This document shows, piece after piece, positions 51,714 through 62,312 of a stretch of 64,000 nt of DNA (positions within the stretch are counted from its first letter, which is position 1; each line of letters begins with the position of its first letter). The translations under genes and the position numbers were made by a program. The notes under the pieces are model-generated. The model did no database searches. It saw only the letters and a list, made by a program, of their open reading frames with translations, and was not told the DNA's origin. Origin of the DNA: Struthio camelus (Eukaryota > Chordata > Aves > Struthioniformes > Struthionidae); the NCBI RefSeq assembly GCF_040807025.1, contig NC_090942.1, forward strand, positions 80,085,987 to 80,149,986, written 5' to 3'.

Positions 51714-53785
51714 ACACATGCACCTCTTAAAGAGTCCTGAAAGCCATGCTCTTTCCAAGTGGGCATGAAAGTCCATAATTCTAGGATTTCTGAATCTAGG
51801 ATAGGGCCTGATTTGGACCAGTCAACGTATTTCATTGTAACAATTGTGGAATATTTGTTTATCTTGTTCCTCTTCCTTTTTTGAACTTTTAGCTTAAACT
51901 TATTAAAAAGAAATAGTTAAAATAAACATTAAACAGAAAAGGAAAAATAGAGAGGAAGCCTAATCTCAAATATTTTCTCATTTGCAAGTCTTCCATTTTT
52001 ATGATGTCAGAAATTGCTAGTTTTTTTCAGTTCGTAAGATTTATCCCAACTCAACCTTATTTTGGTCTTGATTAATCATTTTTTAGCCAGAAAAAATTTT
52101 TTTTCTCTGAAACTCTGACAGGGTTGTGTCCCCCGTCCCGCACCCCCCCGCCCGAATTTTCTCTGACATGTGTCTCTGCTCATCCCAGGCAATTGGTTTG
52201 GCTGTTTAGACATGGGTACTGGAGAGGAGCTATGAAACTTGAGTGTCATGGTCTGGAATTTGAGAACTACATTGTATGGAAAGGACATTTCAAGAAGGAA
52301 TCCATCCTTTATAATGCTGTGTCTCTCCTCTTATGCACTCACCTGAACAGCCTTTTCTTCTTCTTCTCTTTTTCTAAGGTAAATCTGTGAATATGTTACG
52401 GAACAGATGAATGTGTGCAACCCTGTTGGCTGCATAACTGTCGTGACTATATCCTGAGCAGGTTCAGCGTCGTCATTACTGTTCTGCACAGACTTCATCT
52501 TTTCAGTTGTTTCAATTTTGTAAGTTTCATGTAACTACTTTTACAAATAGAGTGGGGTTCCTCCCCCCTTTATAGTGCTTCTGTTAAGGGGTGGTGGGGG
52601 GAGAGGTCTATGGTTCATTTTCTTTTGATGCTAATCCTGAAAATCTCATGGTTAGAGGTCGTCATCTGTAGCTGAGTTACAGAAGAGAATGTGGGAATTA
52701 CACTAACATATAATGTTTTTAAGCAAAAACTGTTTTGAAGTTTTAAAAATCTGAAAGGAATATTTAGGGTAAGGTTTTCAAAAGTGACAGTCAGAGAAAT
52801 CTACGCGCTTTTGAAGCAGGGTTTAGAAAACCTTCTCATTTCATTCATTGCATCCTCTAGTCCGTCCCTGCTGGATGTAGAATTTAAGCAGAATTTGGTG
52901 ACACCTGTCACCTCTGGCAAGTTTCCGGTCAAGAATTTGAGCAAGGCCCAGTTTGATTTATTAATCATTAAATCGATTGGGCTTACCTTGCAGGCATCCA
53001 TGGTTGAAAGGTAAGTTCAGTTCCCTCCTCTCTCAATTGGAGATGATGGGAAGCAGGCAAACACTTCACTGCTCTGAAGTGCCAGCAGAGAGGCTTTCAG
53101 GACTGTGGCCAACACCCATTACAAGTACTTTTTGGATCTCTCTCAGCTTGAGTAGAGACATTTTAACAGGCATCAGATTGTGAGGGAGTGGAACTAAAAA
53201 GCTGAAGTGGAGAAAGAAGCTCAAGTGTACCCATCTAGGGAAAAGAGGCATCTCTTGAATGAAAAGGTTTCAAACAGAAAACTGAGGGTACTGTTTTTAA
53301 AGGAAAACAAATGGAGGTCCTTGGAAAAGCACCCATTTGGCTGGTTTTCCAAAAAATTTGATTTTCCTTTGTTCTCTTTACTGGGAGGGCGGATTATGGG
53401 TAGGGAGAAAAAGAAAAGAGGAATTCCTGAGGACAAAAATAGTGCTCATACTTTTGCTAGATGCTTTTTACATATACGTATTGAGATGCTCATACAAAGT
53501 CAAAGACTATAAAACGTGTCCAAACACTAATAGAGAGCATCTAACTTATTAAGTCTTCGTTATGCTTAGGGTGGCCTTCAAAGGGGCATATGACTTCCTA
53601 TTCTCTGCTTGCAAAAAAATATGTTGAGTACTGCCCTTCATTTTAAAAAGTTGATATTTAGAGATACCTGTAAAATGATGATAGCTCTAGATATAAATTT
53701 GTGGGATCGTTACACGCAGTTAGAAATTGTCGCTTTACGAACCTTAAGAACAGGGAAGCTGAGTATGAGCAAAGGCTCTGGGAAT

Positions 53786-53968
53786 GAGGAACTTGTGTTC
53801 TCTAACCTGCTGTCTGTGTGCGTTTGTTTTTACTTCTCCAGTTATAAAATGGAGATGATAGTTTTACTGTTAACGGAGGGATCATTTCTACTTCATGGAA
53901 ATGTTTCAGCAGAGAATATATGTAATGTTGCAAAGGGTTTGGAGGTGAAGAGTGCTAGGGATATAATT
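53786..53968 (+). mobile_element. Near full-length MIR-like SINE
   Basis: The stretch runs from GAACTTGTGTTCTCTAACC and CTGTCTGTGTG (core), through ACTTCTCCAGTTATAAAATG and GAGATGATA (the TCCTCATCTGTAAAATGGGGATAATA block). It ends with TAATGTTGCAAAGGGTTTGG and AGGTGAAGAGTGCTAGG (the tail GTAAAGCGCTTTGAGG-GAAAGGTGCTA). The element spans roughly 180 bp, close to full length. The longest open frame in the intergenic region (53609-54085, 158 codons, plus) runs through it and is best explained as chance. Confidence 0.65.
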
Positions 53969-55094
53969 AGTCAAAATTATTGTGGGTGGAGAAAATCTAG
54001 GATACTCGACTTCTGTAAAGAGACCTCAACCAGAATAAAAGAATCTTGTCCAGAGGCTTATAGTAAGAATAAAATGTATTATTAACGCTTAGGAGTGGCT
54101 CTGTTTGACTAAGAAAAGGCCATTAGAGCGAAATATTTATGACTAAGCACACTTGAATAGAAAACATGCAGAGAAAACTCTTGGTAGTTCATTTGTCAAA
54201 AGTTGGCTGAACCGTAGCCCTGTAATAATTATGTACTGGATATCACAGGCAGAGAAGTTAGTGACCGCAGACTGACTTCCTCATTCTTGCTCCTTCCTTC
54301 AGGAGTGGTTTGGATTAGGTAGTCAGCAGAAATTTCCAAAGCACATATTTTCTTACCATGCTGCTGGGAGCCATCCCCAGGTATTTCTTGCTTAGGTTCC
54401 CACTGAGGAGGTTATTAATCTTTTTTTTTTTTTTCTCCCCCCTTTCATGAAATGAAAAGTTTGTTAACTCATGGACTTAGTGAAATGCTTCCCAAGTTCG
54501 TTAACGCACACGCACAAGCATACAGAGAAGAAAACAACCCGTGCAATGAAAAAAGGCAACAGAGCATTGCTGAGCAAAACCCAAAAACTCCCTGGCTCCT
54601 TGTCCTGAACAACAGACACTCTGTATCACCCTAATGTTAACAAACAAGAGACTTTTTCCCACACCATTATATATTTACATTAACCTACTGTTTGAGCTTT
54701 GCATCGTGGCTTCCTAAGACTATTTGATACCAGATGCAGCTCAGTGCCAGAATTGCTGGAACAAAACGCAGTGGGTGGACAAACCTGTCCTGCTGCATTG
54801 CTTCTAGCCTTTCAAAAAGAGAAAGCATTTATCTGACTCATTACTGTAAATGTACACAGTGGTGATGATTTTCTGACTGGAAGTGCCTGCATCTGCTCAA
54901 AAGGTTAACATGGGTGCGAAGTAAGTGCATATCATGACACAAGGTTTGTTGATACCAGCTAGGGGAAATATTAAGTAGCTTATCTTTTAAAGAGAAAGAT
55001 AAAGGAGACGGGTTGTGATGTGCTTGCCAATATCTGTACATCACGACTGACGCGCTCCAGCATTCCAGTAACCACAGCAGGTAGGGCTGGTAAT

Positions 55095-55200
55095 CAGAGC
55101 CCAGGACTGAAAACCGGGACCTCTGAGTTGCAGCCCTAACTGTTAATTTTTGCTGGGGCCTTAGGCAAGCGATTTGGAACTAAGTTGCGCTTCCTCCTCC
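55095..55200 (+). mobile_element. MIR-like SINE remnant
   Basis: CAGAGCCCAGGACTGAAAAC, CGGGACCTCTGAGTTGCAGC, GCTGGGGCCTTAGGCAAGCG and ATTTGGAAC follow the MIR order (GGACTCCTGGGTTCTAGTCCCAGC-GTGTGACCTTGGGCAAGTCACTTAAC). The CCTTAGGCAAGCGATT block is clear. Confidence 0.65.
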
Positions 55201-55504
55201 TCCTGAGTAGGTGAGTGGGGGAGAAGTTTCACGCAAGCTTCTCTCGTCTTCGTTTTCTCTGACTGCAGAATGAGTTACTTGCTTTTCCTTGACATCTACA
55301 AACAAAAAGACCCACAAATAAAAGGAAGTGGTGCTCTCAGGCGTTACAGTGATGCTGATGACATATCTACATGGGAATGTGTATAATTTGCATCCCTGTA
55401 GTTGAATCAGAGACCACAAAGTGCAGTTCGTTTAAAAAATGAAAAACTGAAGAAGGATCTTACAGAAATTACTCCGAATCTCTGCCATGTGTATTTTCCA
55501 AATA

Positions 55505-55590
55505 TGCACATGTGTGCATGCGCGTACACACACCCATGTATGCTTATATGTGTGTGTATGGAAATACCATGTATTATGTGTGTGTACGTT
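55505..55590 (+). repeat. Degenerate (TG/CA)n tract
   Basis: Blocks of GCACATGTGTGCATGCGCG, ACACACACCC, TATATGTGTGTGTATGG and ATGTGTGTGTACG form an old, interrupted dinucleotide repeat. The overlapping 129-codon minus open frame (55796-55407) is rich in T-H-I repeats because of it and is not a gene. Confidence 0.8.
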
Positions 55591-57099
55591 AGGTTTCTCA
55601 TTTGGGATAAACACTGCAGTTTGAGAAGTGCCTTTTTCCTTATCCCTGGGTAGGCTAATCCTTTGTAAGTACTGGTATGTATATATTTCTTTGTCCTTAA
55701 AAGGTATAATACTAAATACTTATAATACGCAAAAAGGCGTTGAGGCACATAACTGTATTCTGCATGATGGCTAGCATTACTAACAATATGTGACAATTAA
55801 GTTTCACTGTCATTATGACAAGTCTAAGCTGTAGGCTGAACTCAGCTCTAATGGCAGGCTGCAATCAATGCAGGTAATTGGGAGGCAGCTGCTGTGGGAG
55901 CCTTTCGGCATAGCCTGATGTGCTTAAGAGTAGAGAAAGCAGCATGGATATACTCCGATACAGTAAGCAGGAAAGCGTTACAACGCATGCCTGCTAGGAT
56001 CGTTCAGAACAAGTACCATAACGCCAATAAATGTTCAGCCCTTGGATTAAAGTTATCCACACGGCACAATTCTTAACAGGAAATCAAAATGGTAAGCAAA
56101 CTGCCTTATAAGAATTGGCCTCATCAAAGCATTGGATACTGATCTAGCTTTTAGAGTCACCTTTGAAATCATTTCTGTGGGGAAATAGTTCATGCATATC
56201 TGAAATGAGAGATCAGGTGGAAGGGATGAGAACAGTGTAACAGTAAAAAAAGGAAGGCAAAGCCAGCGTTACTGACGTAACACAGTATCTGTTCCATAAC
56301 TTGTAAGATAATAAAGCTCATGCAAAAAAAAAAGGCACGGAAAATATAATTAGTGCCCGAGAGCAGTCGAGGCAAACAATAGAGGGGGAAATGAGAGTTC
56401 ATTCACACAACACAATTTTTGGTGCTTAATTTGAACCAATAAATTAGCTAGCTTGTCTCCCTAGGGTTTTTCTTGGTTTAAGAAGGCGAAGGATAGGGTC
56501 TGTCAGAACAGAAGGCTGAACTAACTCCTCCCCTGGAGCAACTTTGCTCTCACTATTATGGAGGGAGTCCAGGGAGACTGTCAGCTCGCTTAGCCAGCCT
56601 TTTAAGTTGAGTGGTGTGAATAGTCTTCAAAATGCCTTTGGGTTTCCCTTTACCCAAAGATTTAGGGAATGCTTCTTTTCATTCTCAGCCACTGGAATTA
56701 AACAATAAGGTCAAAATCTTGTAATCTCCTTGGGAATTCCTTTTAGCTGTATGAATGCAATTATAGAATGTGGATCTAAAATTCTGGTTTTCCCTGAATT
56801 GCTGGGCAAATGAGTGCAGAGGATAATCACACAGCTGGCTTTAGATGCAAGCATTTCCAATATCTAGTGTGGTGGCATTTGGTTGGGATCACCTATAAAA
56901 GTAATATTTTAATTGGCTTTAATATCGATGCACAAGTTTAAATGCCCTAAAGCTGGATTCCTCCTTTATCTTAAGGTCCATTTACAGTGAGAATAAGAAC
57001 CAAAAGTAAATTTTATTATTAGCATTTTTAGGACCCTTTGGAGTACCAAGTTATGAAAAGGACTGTCCTATACGTAATATTTAGTATATTGCTCTCACT

Positions 57100-57115
57100 A
57101 AAAAAAAAAAAAAAA
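57100..57115 (+). repeat. A16 homopolymer
   Basis: Sixteen A followed by CACAA, in plain AT-rich intergenic sequence. Confidence 0.9.
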
Positions 57116-58204
57116 CACAACTAAAGCTCTTAAATTTACAGCAGTATTATTTCTTCTGCTTCAGTATTCTGTGGAATGCCATATATTATCTTTACCCTCC
57201 ATCAAACAATTTTTTTAGAGCATCTATCTCTGTACTGGAGGAATGTGCAGGGAAAAATAGATCTTCATTTAAAAAGTGAAATGCAAATTTTAAATTTGAA
57301 ACACTGTCTTATTTGTCAGAAAGTGACCCCTACAACTTCCTGACAGCAGTAAAAACACTGAAAGGAGAATATTTGCCAACCTTCGTGCGTACTTATTTTC
57401 CCACAAATTATTCGGAATTTGCAGAGATGCAGGCGGGGACTTGGAATTTAAAGGGAAGAAAGTTGGTGTGTGAAGTTCAGCATACGATGTGATCTCTTCC
57501 AGCTGCAGGAGGTTTCTTACAAAGCCAGTATCGCAAACTGAAATTGCTTACAACTTTCTCTGCTTTTCCCCTTCGGTGTTTTTCCTTAGATAGAGTTTTA
57601 TTTGTATATAGCCTGCCTCTCGTTGGTGCTGTCACTCTGAGAAAAGGCTGTTGGGTCTTTACTGTACTCTCTACTGTACTGCCTTTGCTGTGGGAACTGT
57701 CACTGCAACAATATCTCTTGCAGCTTGGGAAGGAAATGAGCAGTCATTCCAGCCAGTTATGACAACTGCCACGAATGCAAATTATCCCTAGCTTTACAGA
57801 AAGTGTTGTCTGGTGAGCCCTAAGGTTTTGTTCACAAGAAGTGGGAGAGAGATACCCTTTCTTTCAATAGTGAAAGGCATATCAAGTTATTCATGTGGGA
57901 AAGCTGGTATAAGGGAAGGTCTTGATTCGTTACGTTTAACATTGCTTTTGGTTTTTAAGCTTAAATAAACGAAGAAGGAAATCTGTGGAAATACGTGTTT
58001 GAAACATTAGTGACCTACTCCCAGCATGCTTTAGATTTGTTAAAAGATTTGCAAACCTTATGATGAGATTCATTGACTTTCCAGATGTCATGGTAGAAAT
58101 GACTGTGATATTGCCATTTGCTATAAAAACTTCCTGCAGCTCTATTAACAAGTTTCCCATGATGTAATTAGAAAGAAGGTGCAGTGTTTTCTTTGGCATC
58201 TGTG

Positions 58205-58300
58205 GGTAAAATTCTGTGCATACTTATACTGGTATAAACCCAGGGCAACTCAGTTCATTTTAATGAAGTTACTCTGGATTTAGTTCACGTGGAATTTGGC
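58205..58300. repeat. Ancient palindrome-type amniote interspersed repeat
   Basis: ATACTGGTATAAACCCAGGG, CAACTCAGTTCATTTTAATG and AAGTTACTCTGGATTTAG form an imperfect palindrome. It follows an old amniote repeat pattern: ACTGGTGTAAATCCAGAGTAACTCC, then a central ATTGACTTCAATGG, then the mirror. I recognise the pattern from reptile genomes but cannot assign a family name with certainty. Confidence 0.5.
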
Positions 58301-58452
58301 TATACCTTTATCTATAGCTGGATATCTGCCCTGAGGAGCAAATATAACAAAGGCTGTGCATTTTCTTTAGATTTCATGTAGGAAGATAATGTTCTCAGTA
58401 TCAAGGAGATGATTGCTACTATACTGACCGAAGTAAAAGGTATAAGATCTTT

Positions 58453-58568
58453 TAGGTCCCAATTCAGCTAGGTGTTTAGATGTGTCTGTAACTTGCTTGA
58501 ATTAACGGGAGCATACGTGAGTGCTGAAGCATCCTGTTCAGTCAGGGCCCTGTTCAGTCAGGGCCTTC
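58453..58568. repeat. Ancient palindrome-type amniote repeat with a 16-bp duplication
   Basis: TTAGGTCCCAATTCAGCTAG, GTGTTTAGATGTGTCTGTAA, then GGGAGCATACGTGAGTGCTG and TTCAGTCAGGGCC follow an old amniote repeat that starts GGGTCCCGATTCAGC and ends GCTGAATCAGGGCC, with CTTAAGCACATGC-type arms between. At its right end a 16-bp unit (CCTGTTCAGTCAGGGC) occurs twice in tandem, at 58533-58548 and 58549-58564. Confidence 0.5.
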
Positions 58569-58647
58569 AGGCCTCTCCCATACGCTTCTTCCCTTTCTGT
58601 TCAGTGTGAGGTGCACGACAGAGAGCCATTTTGGAGCCTATTGCCAG

Positions 58648-58671
58648 ATTTCTATCAAAAAAGATAGAAAT
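58648..58671. repeat. 9-bp hairpin with A6 loop
   Basis: ATTTCTATC (58648-58656), AAAAAA, GATAGAAAT (58663-58671). It is short and AT-rich, of unknown meaning, and lies just right of the old repeat at 58453-58568. Confidence 0.6.
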
Positions 58672-59177
58672 TTCTCATTTCTGTTCTCGTTTGAGCCAAC
58701 AGAAGTCTCTGGTAGTATCAAGATTGTCACAAGTAGGAGTTTCGCTGTATCCCTGGTGAAGGCTGATGATTTTGGAGTTTGATATCTAGTGCAGGACCTC
58801 CCGTTACTGTTTCTTGCAAACGTAAGAGCTGCTGTAGACTTGGAGATTGTATATCATTTCTCCTCCCAAGAAGGCTGTACACAAATGACCTTTGCATAAG
58901 GCACTGTTACCTTTTTTCTTTTTTTTAAATAAATAACAAACAAAAGAAAAGGGGGCTGTAAGGGGAAAAAATTAAGTTTTAATAGAAACACATTTCATCC
59001 TTTGTTTTCTGCTTGTCATAAAACATTAACATAGTAAACAAATTGATCTTTGCTCTTATGTTCTTTAATAACATACAGTGTTTTGAGCTTTGTCATGGCT
59101 AAGTATGGTTAAACCATGCTGTGTTGCTGGTGGCATTCAAACCTGTCGTCAGTTCTTTGACACCAAACTACTTTTTC

Positions 59178-59196
59178 TTTTTTTTTTTTTTTTTTT
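59178..59196 (+). repeat. T19 tract
   Basis: T19 preceded by T5-C and followed by AATAAAG. Read on the minus strand it is an A-tail after TTTATT. I could not recognise a retroposed body upstream of the tail on that strand. Confidence 0.85.
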
Positions 59197-59440
59197 AATA
59201 AAGTTGTTTGTAAGTTATTTCTGTTCATAGACACCTTTGTTAAAAGGATATCCTGTTTTTTGTTTTTTAAGTTTCTGTACAATAGTGGTAATGGAGTTTT
59301 CTGACCTAACCTGCTTTTTCTTGGGACATAGGTCAAAGTCCATGCATTTCTGTGATCAGTCCCTGCTTTGTGCCATATAGTACCTCTCTGAATGCTACAC
59401 CCCCACATGGGCAAAATGTTTGTATGATGCTCTGAAACAT

Positions 59441-59492
59441 TCTATTCTAGACTAGAATAGAGTCTAGAATATAGACTAGACTACAGCTAGTC
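59441..59492. repeat. CTAG-rich palindromic cluster
   Basis: TCTATTCTAG (59441-59450), A, CTAGAATAGA (59452-59461) is a perfect palindrome with one central base. It is followed by further AGTCTAG, TAGACTAGACT and CAGCTAGTCC motifs in alternating orientation. The tract looks like local duplication and inversion of a TCTAGACT-type unit. Confidence 0.75.
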
Positions 59493-59925
59493 CAATAGTA
59501 GGACTGTTACAATGAAGAACAGCTGAGACAGCTATTTGAAACAGGGGTGTGTAGGTTTTCTTTGTTTTTTGTTTTTAAAGAAAGTGTCACTTTGGTCCAC
59601 CTCAGAGTGGCTGATGTTATAATATATAACTTTTTTTCTTTTTTTAACGCAGTGTAGTTCACAATAACTTAAAATACTCTATAGACATTTAAACGATATA
59701 CAATAATATAACTTAATTGGATTCCTCAATTGTACTTAACAAATACTATTCTAATATATTTACAGTATCTAGTACCATAAGACTGTGCATTACCGTGCTT
59801 GGGAGCTTTGTTTGCTTCCTGTCAAGAATGAAGTGAAAGTACAGTATATCGCTATTAGTCAACAACAATACCCATAAATCCAGGGAACTTGAAATTTTGT
59901 GGAGTGACTCTAGCATTTTAGGGGG

Positions 59926-59980
59926 GCACTGTTGATTTCTGTGGAGTTGCACTCATTCACACCAAGGCTGAGTTTGAACC
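59926..59980 (+). repeat. Ancient amniote repeat fragment (same class)
   Basis: CACTGTTGATTTCTGTGGAG, TTGCACTCATTCACACCAAG and GCTGAGTTTGAACC follow the half-unit ACTGACTTCAGTGGAGTTAC-ACTGATTCACACCAGGGCTGAATTTGGCC. It is a short, diverged piece, and the order of blocks supports the call. Confidence 0.45.
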
Positions 59981-60060
59981 TCTAGCTGATATTTAGAAAC
60001 CAGCAGCAAAAACAAAGAAATGAGTGCTTTGATTTGGGGTTGCTCCGTGGGAGACTCATT

Positions 60061-60171
60061 AAGGGGGTCTGATTTTCGGAGGGTAAGTGCTTGCAGTCAG
60101 AAAGGCAGGTCCTCATGAGCGTTCCAACCAAGGTCCCCACATCGTTAGTTACTTTTGATAATACAGGCCCA
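60061..60171. repeat. Ancient amniote repeat (terminal inverted ends)
   Basis: The left end GGGGGTCTGATTTTCGGAGG and the right end ACTTTTGATAATACAGGCCC are roughly inverted copies. They resemble the termini of an old amniote repeat (GGGCCTGATTTTCAGAGG and CTCTGAAAATCAGGCCC). The interior has diverged beyond recognition. Confidence 0.4.
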
Positions 60172-60218
60172 GAAATTAGGCAGGTTATCCTAGATTATTC
60201 ACATGCTCAGCGTGGGAA

Positions 60219-60242
60219 GTGGTGGAGCTGTAGCTCCACCAC
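60219..60242. repeat. 11-bp inverted repeat, 2-nt spacer
   Basis: GTGGTGGAGCT (60219-60229), GT, AGCTCCACCAC (60232-60242). It is GC-rich and lies just right of the old repeat at 60061-60171. Confidence 0.8.
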
Positions 60243-60391
60243 CTCCTTGCCCCAAGAGCGCTTTGTGGTGTGGCAAGTGCTCCCGCATCACATAGGGAGG
60301 CCTCGTGGCTGTGTCTTATTAAAAGTAATAAAATGAAACAAATCTAGATATGCAGATATGCAGACATGAGGAAATTTTTAATGGAAGTTTT

Positions 60392-60418
60392 CAAATGTGT
60401 TGTTTACAAATGTGTTGT
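60392..60418 (+). repeat. 12-bp direct repeat
   Basis: CAAATGTGTTGT occurs at 60392-60403 and again at 60407-60418, three bases apart. It is probably a replication-slippage duplication. Confidence 0.7.
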
Positions 60419-61219
60419 ATTGTAAGTGAGTATATCTGGCTCTTGGGGTTAAAAGCGCTAGATTTTACAGTAGTAAAATGTTGGAGGTTTTTTTTTTTTA
60501 ATCTCTCATAGGGAAAATGTATGTGAATTAGAATTGCACGCTGGTGTAAAAATTTGACTTCTTTCTCAATATTCATGTATTTACTGGTGGGTATGTTACG
60601 GCCAGCCTTAGAATAATGGTGACACAAACTACCCCAAATTTTAGCTTGCTTCTGCTCATGAAGCCATCGCAGCTCATAGGGTGCAGCAACCTAGAGTTCA
60701 GCTACCGTATTTTTATCACCTTCTCAGTTCAGGCTCTTGGTAATAATTAATGAGCTTTAACTGTCAAAGGGGAAATGTAATGCTTGGAAGATCCTGCCAG
60801 TGCATTTGACTGCAAAGCAAAGCCTTTGAGATTTGTCGAAGCACGTCTTTGTGTCCTAAAACTCCCCACAGTGAGCTGAGGGTAGGTGTGCCATGCCTTG
60901 AGCCTGAATCTAAAAGAGTCATTCTTATTCAGGAGGCAAGCAGGAAGAGTCTTTATCAAGCATTTGTAACCACAGTTTTGCATGATCTTTTTTGCTCAGT
61001 TCTGATAATTGCTTAAGGCCTACAGTAATTGAACTCTCTAATAGTGGAGTGACAACAGATCAGTAGCATTGAAGAACTTAGGGAGAACCAAATACAAAAA
61101 TCATAAAGTCAGAGTTCCAATAAGTTTACATTTAGTACAGAATTAAGACATAGCTACCCGTTAGTGCTTAGAATTTTTTGATACTATTAAAAACATAAAT
61201 AATTATTTTTAATGTTCAT

Positions 61220-61811
61220 TCAAAGAGTTCCAGTGTCACTGGCAGCTGATGTAATTTTGTGAACTTTATTTTTTCAAACTGATAGTGGAGTATTTCCGCC
61301 CCAGATTTTGTCTTCCTATCAGTTGTATTTTTCTCTCTACCTGCTTTCTTAGAAATTCAGGTTTTTGCAGCGAGACTGCTGTGTTGTAGTCAATGAAGAT
61401 TTCACTTCCTTAAAAAAGTCTTTATTTGCACAGGCTTGGTGTTTGTTGTTGTTGTAAAGTATGAGAGTGTCTTTTCTTTTAAATTTCATGGGAGCTGCAA
61501 TGCACTCAGCTTTTCTGATTTGTATAACTTAAACGCTGACTAGGAGAACTCTGCAACACCCAAATGAGAGAAATAGTTTCGCCTGGTTGTCAACGTCACC
61601 TTAATCCTGTTGCCCTTATTTCCAAAGCAGTTACAGCAGCCAGCCAGCCAAAATGCACCATCCTTAGAAGTGTAAGTAGTGGGGAGGGATTGGTTGCTTT
61701 TTTTTTTTTTCCCGAAGAATATTCGATGTGCAAAATGATGCTGTAGTTGTTTGTTGTACTCCACTTTCTTCACTTGTGGCGATTTGTTCTGTTCATTGAA
61801 ACACGATGCCG
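61220..61811 (-). other. WNT7B: WNT7B 3' UTR with candidate polyadenylation signals
   Basis: This is non-coding sequence directly 3' of the WNT7B stop on the minus strand. Two AATAAA hexamers read on that strand: 61426-61421 and 61270-61265. The second is followed by an A-rich stretch with CA dinucleotides and then a GTGACACTGG-like GT-rich element, a reasonable cleavage context. The UTR would be about 390 or 560 nt long. A T13 tract (plus strand, about 61699-61711) lies inside it. The true end is inferred, and longer isoforms cannot be excluded. Confidence 0.55.
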
Positions 61812-62291
61812 TTATTTGCAGGTGAACACCTCTGTCCGCTCGCTACATGTGTTGCACTTCACAAAGCAGCACCAGTGGAATTTGCAATTGCATTGCCACA
61901 CTTTGGTGTACTGGTGTGTGTTATAACCTCTTCCGCAGCACATCATGTCGCACCCGTCTGCGTTGGGAGATGTACGGTTACAGAGCCGTCCCTGGGTACC
62001 AACACTGCCTGTGGAAGCATCTTCCTCACAGTAGTTGGGTGACTTTTCAATATACACTAAATCTGTTTCCATTGGTTTCTGATAACTCTTAATCTGCTTA
62101 ATCTTCAGGAAAGTTGGCTGTCTTAGTCTGCTGGCTCGTACCACCTCCACTTGCACTGCAGCATTGTATTTCTCTTTCAAAATATATCCAATCTCTCTGA
62201 ATTTAGGAAGTGTGGTCCAGCAGGTCTTAGTTGTGCAGGAACCTGAAACTCCGTGACACTTGCATTCCAGTTTCATTCTCTCCTCGAGGAC
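61812..62291 (-). CDS. WNT7B: WNT7B terminal coding exon (C-terminal ~159 residues)
   Basis: Last coding exon of the secreted, lipid-modified signalling ligand Wnt-7b, which acts through Frizzled/LRP (and the GPR124/RECK co-receptor) in canonical Wnt signalling. The reading frame enters at 62291 (V-L-E-E-R-M) directly after an AG acceptor and ends with TAA at 61814-61812. If the protein has the usual 349 residues, the exon starts at residue 191. The CHGVSGSC motif then puts the acylated (palmitoleoylated) serine at 206, and the NRT sequon puts the N-glycan at 295, both as known for WNT7B. The exon holds 16 cysteines, including the CNCKFHWCC and CNTCSERTE blocks of the C-terminal domain, and ends [24 protein letters not shown] and [20 protein letters not shown] distinguish it from WNT7A. 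No frameshift or missing cysteine is seen. The first in-frame ATG at 62276 is internal, not the start codon. Confidence 0.97.
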   Translation of the reverse strand, partial: VLEERMKLECKCHGVSGSCTTKTCWTTLPKFREIGYILKEKYNAAVQVEVVRASRLRQPTFLKIKQIKSYQKPMETDLVYIEKSPNYCEEDASTGSVGTQGRLCNRTSPNADGCDMMCCGRGYNTHQYTKVWQCNCKFHWCCFVKCNTCSERTEVFTCK

Positions 62292-62312
62292 CTACATGTA
62301 CAGACATTTGCA
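62292..62312 (-). other. WNT7B: Splice acceptor of the WNT7B last exon
   Basis: Read on the minus strand the intron ends TACATGTAG and the exon begins GTCCTCGAG, in phase 0 with the VLEERM reading frame. The pyrimidine stretch is weak; the nearest T-run (six T) lies about 30-40 nt upstream. The boundary agrees with the known position of the WNT7A/7B last intron, just before the conserved [VI]LEE residues. Confidence 0.85.

Larger units (their letters stand above)
41506..58204. other. Intergenic; no gene recognised
   Basis: MIR-like SINEs at 47.5, 53.8 and 55.1 kb, hairpins at 43.7, 47.8 and 50.6 kb, and candidate regulatory clusters at 47.3 and 48.9 kb. Much of the rest is AT-rich without recognisable repeats, compatible with old unique sequence downstream of a developmental gene. 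Confidence 0.7.

Noticed and set aside
53609..54085. 158-codon plus-strand open frame as a gene
   Set aside because: It has no family features, overlaps a MIR-like SINE, and shows no splice or promoter context.
59178..59420. Processed pseudogene with an A-tail on the minus strand
   Set aside because: The A19 tract follows TTTATT, but no recognisable coding or SINE body precedes it and no target-site duplication was found.
61806..62092. Plus-strand open frames opposite the WNT7B exon
   Set aside because: They are antisense shadows of the conserved minus-strand exon.
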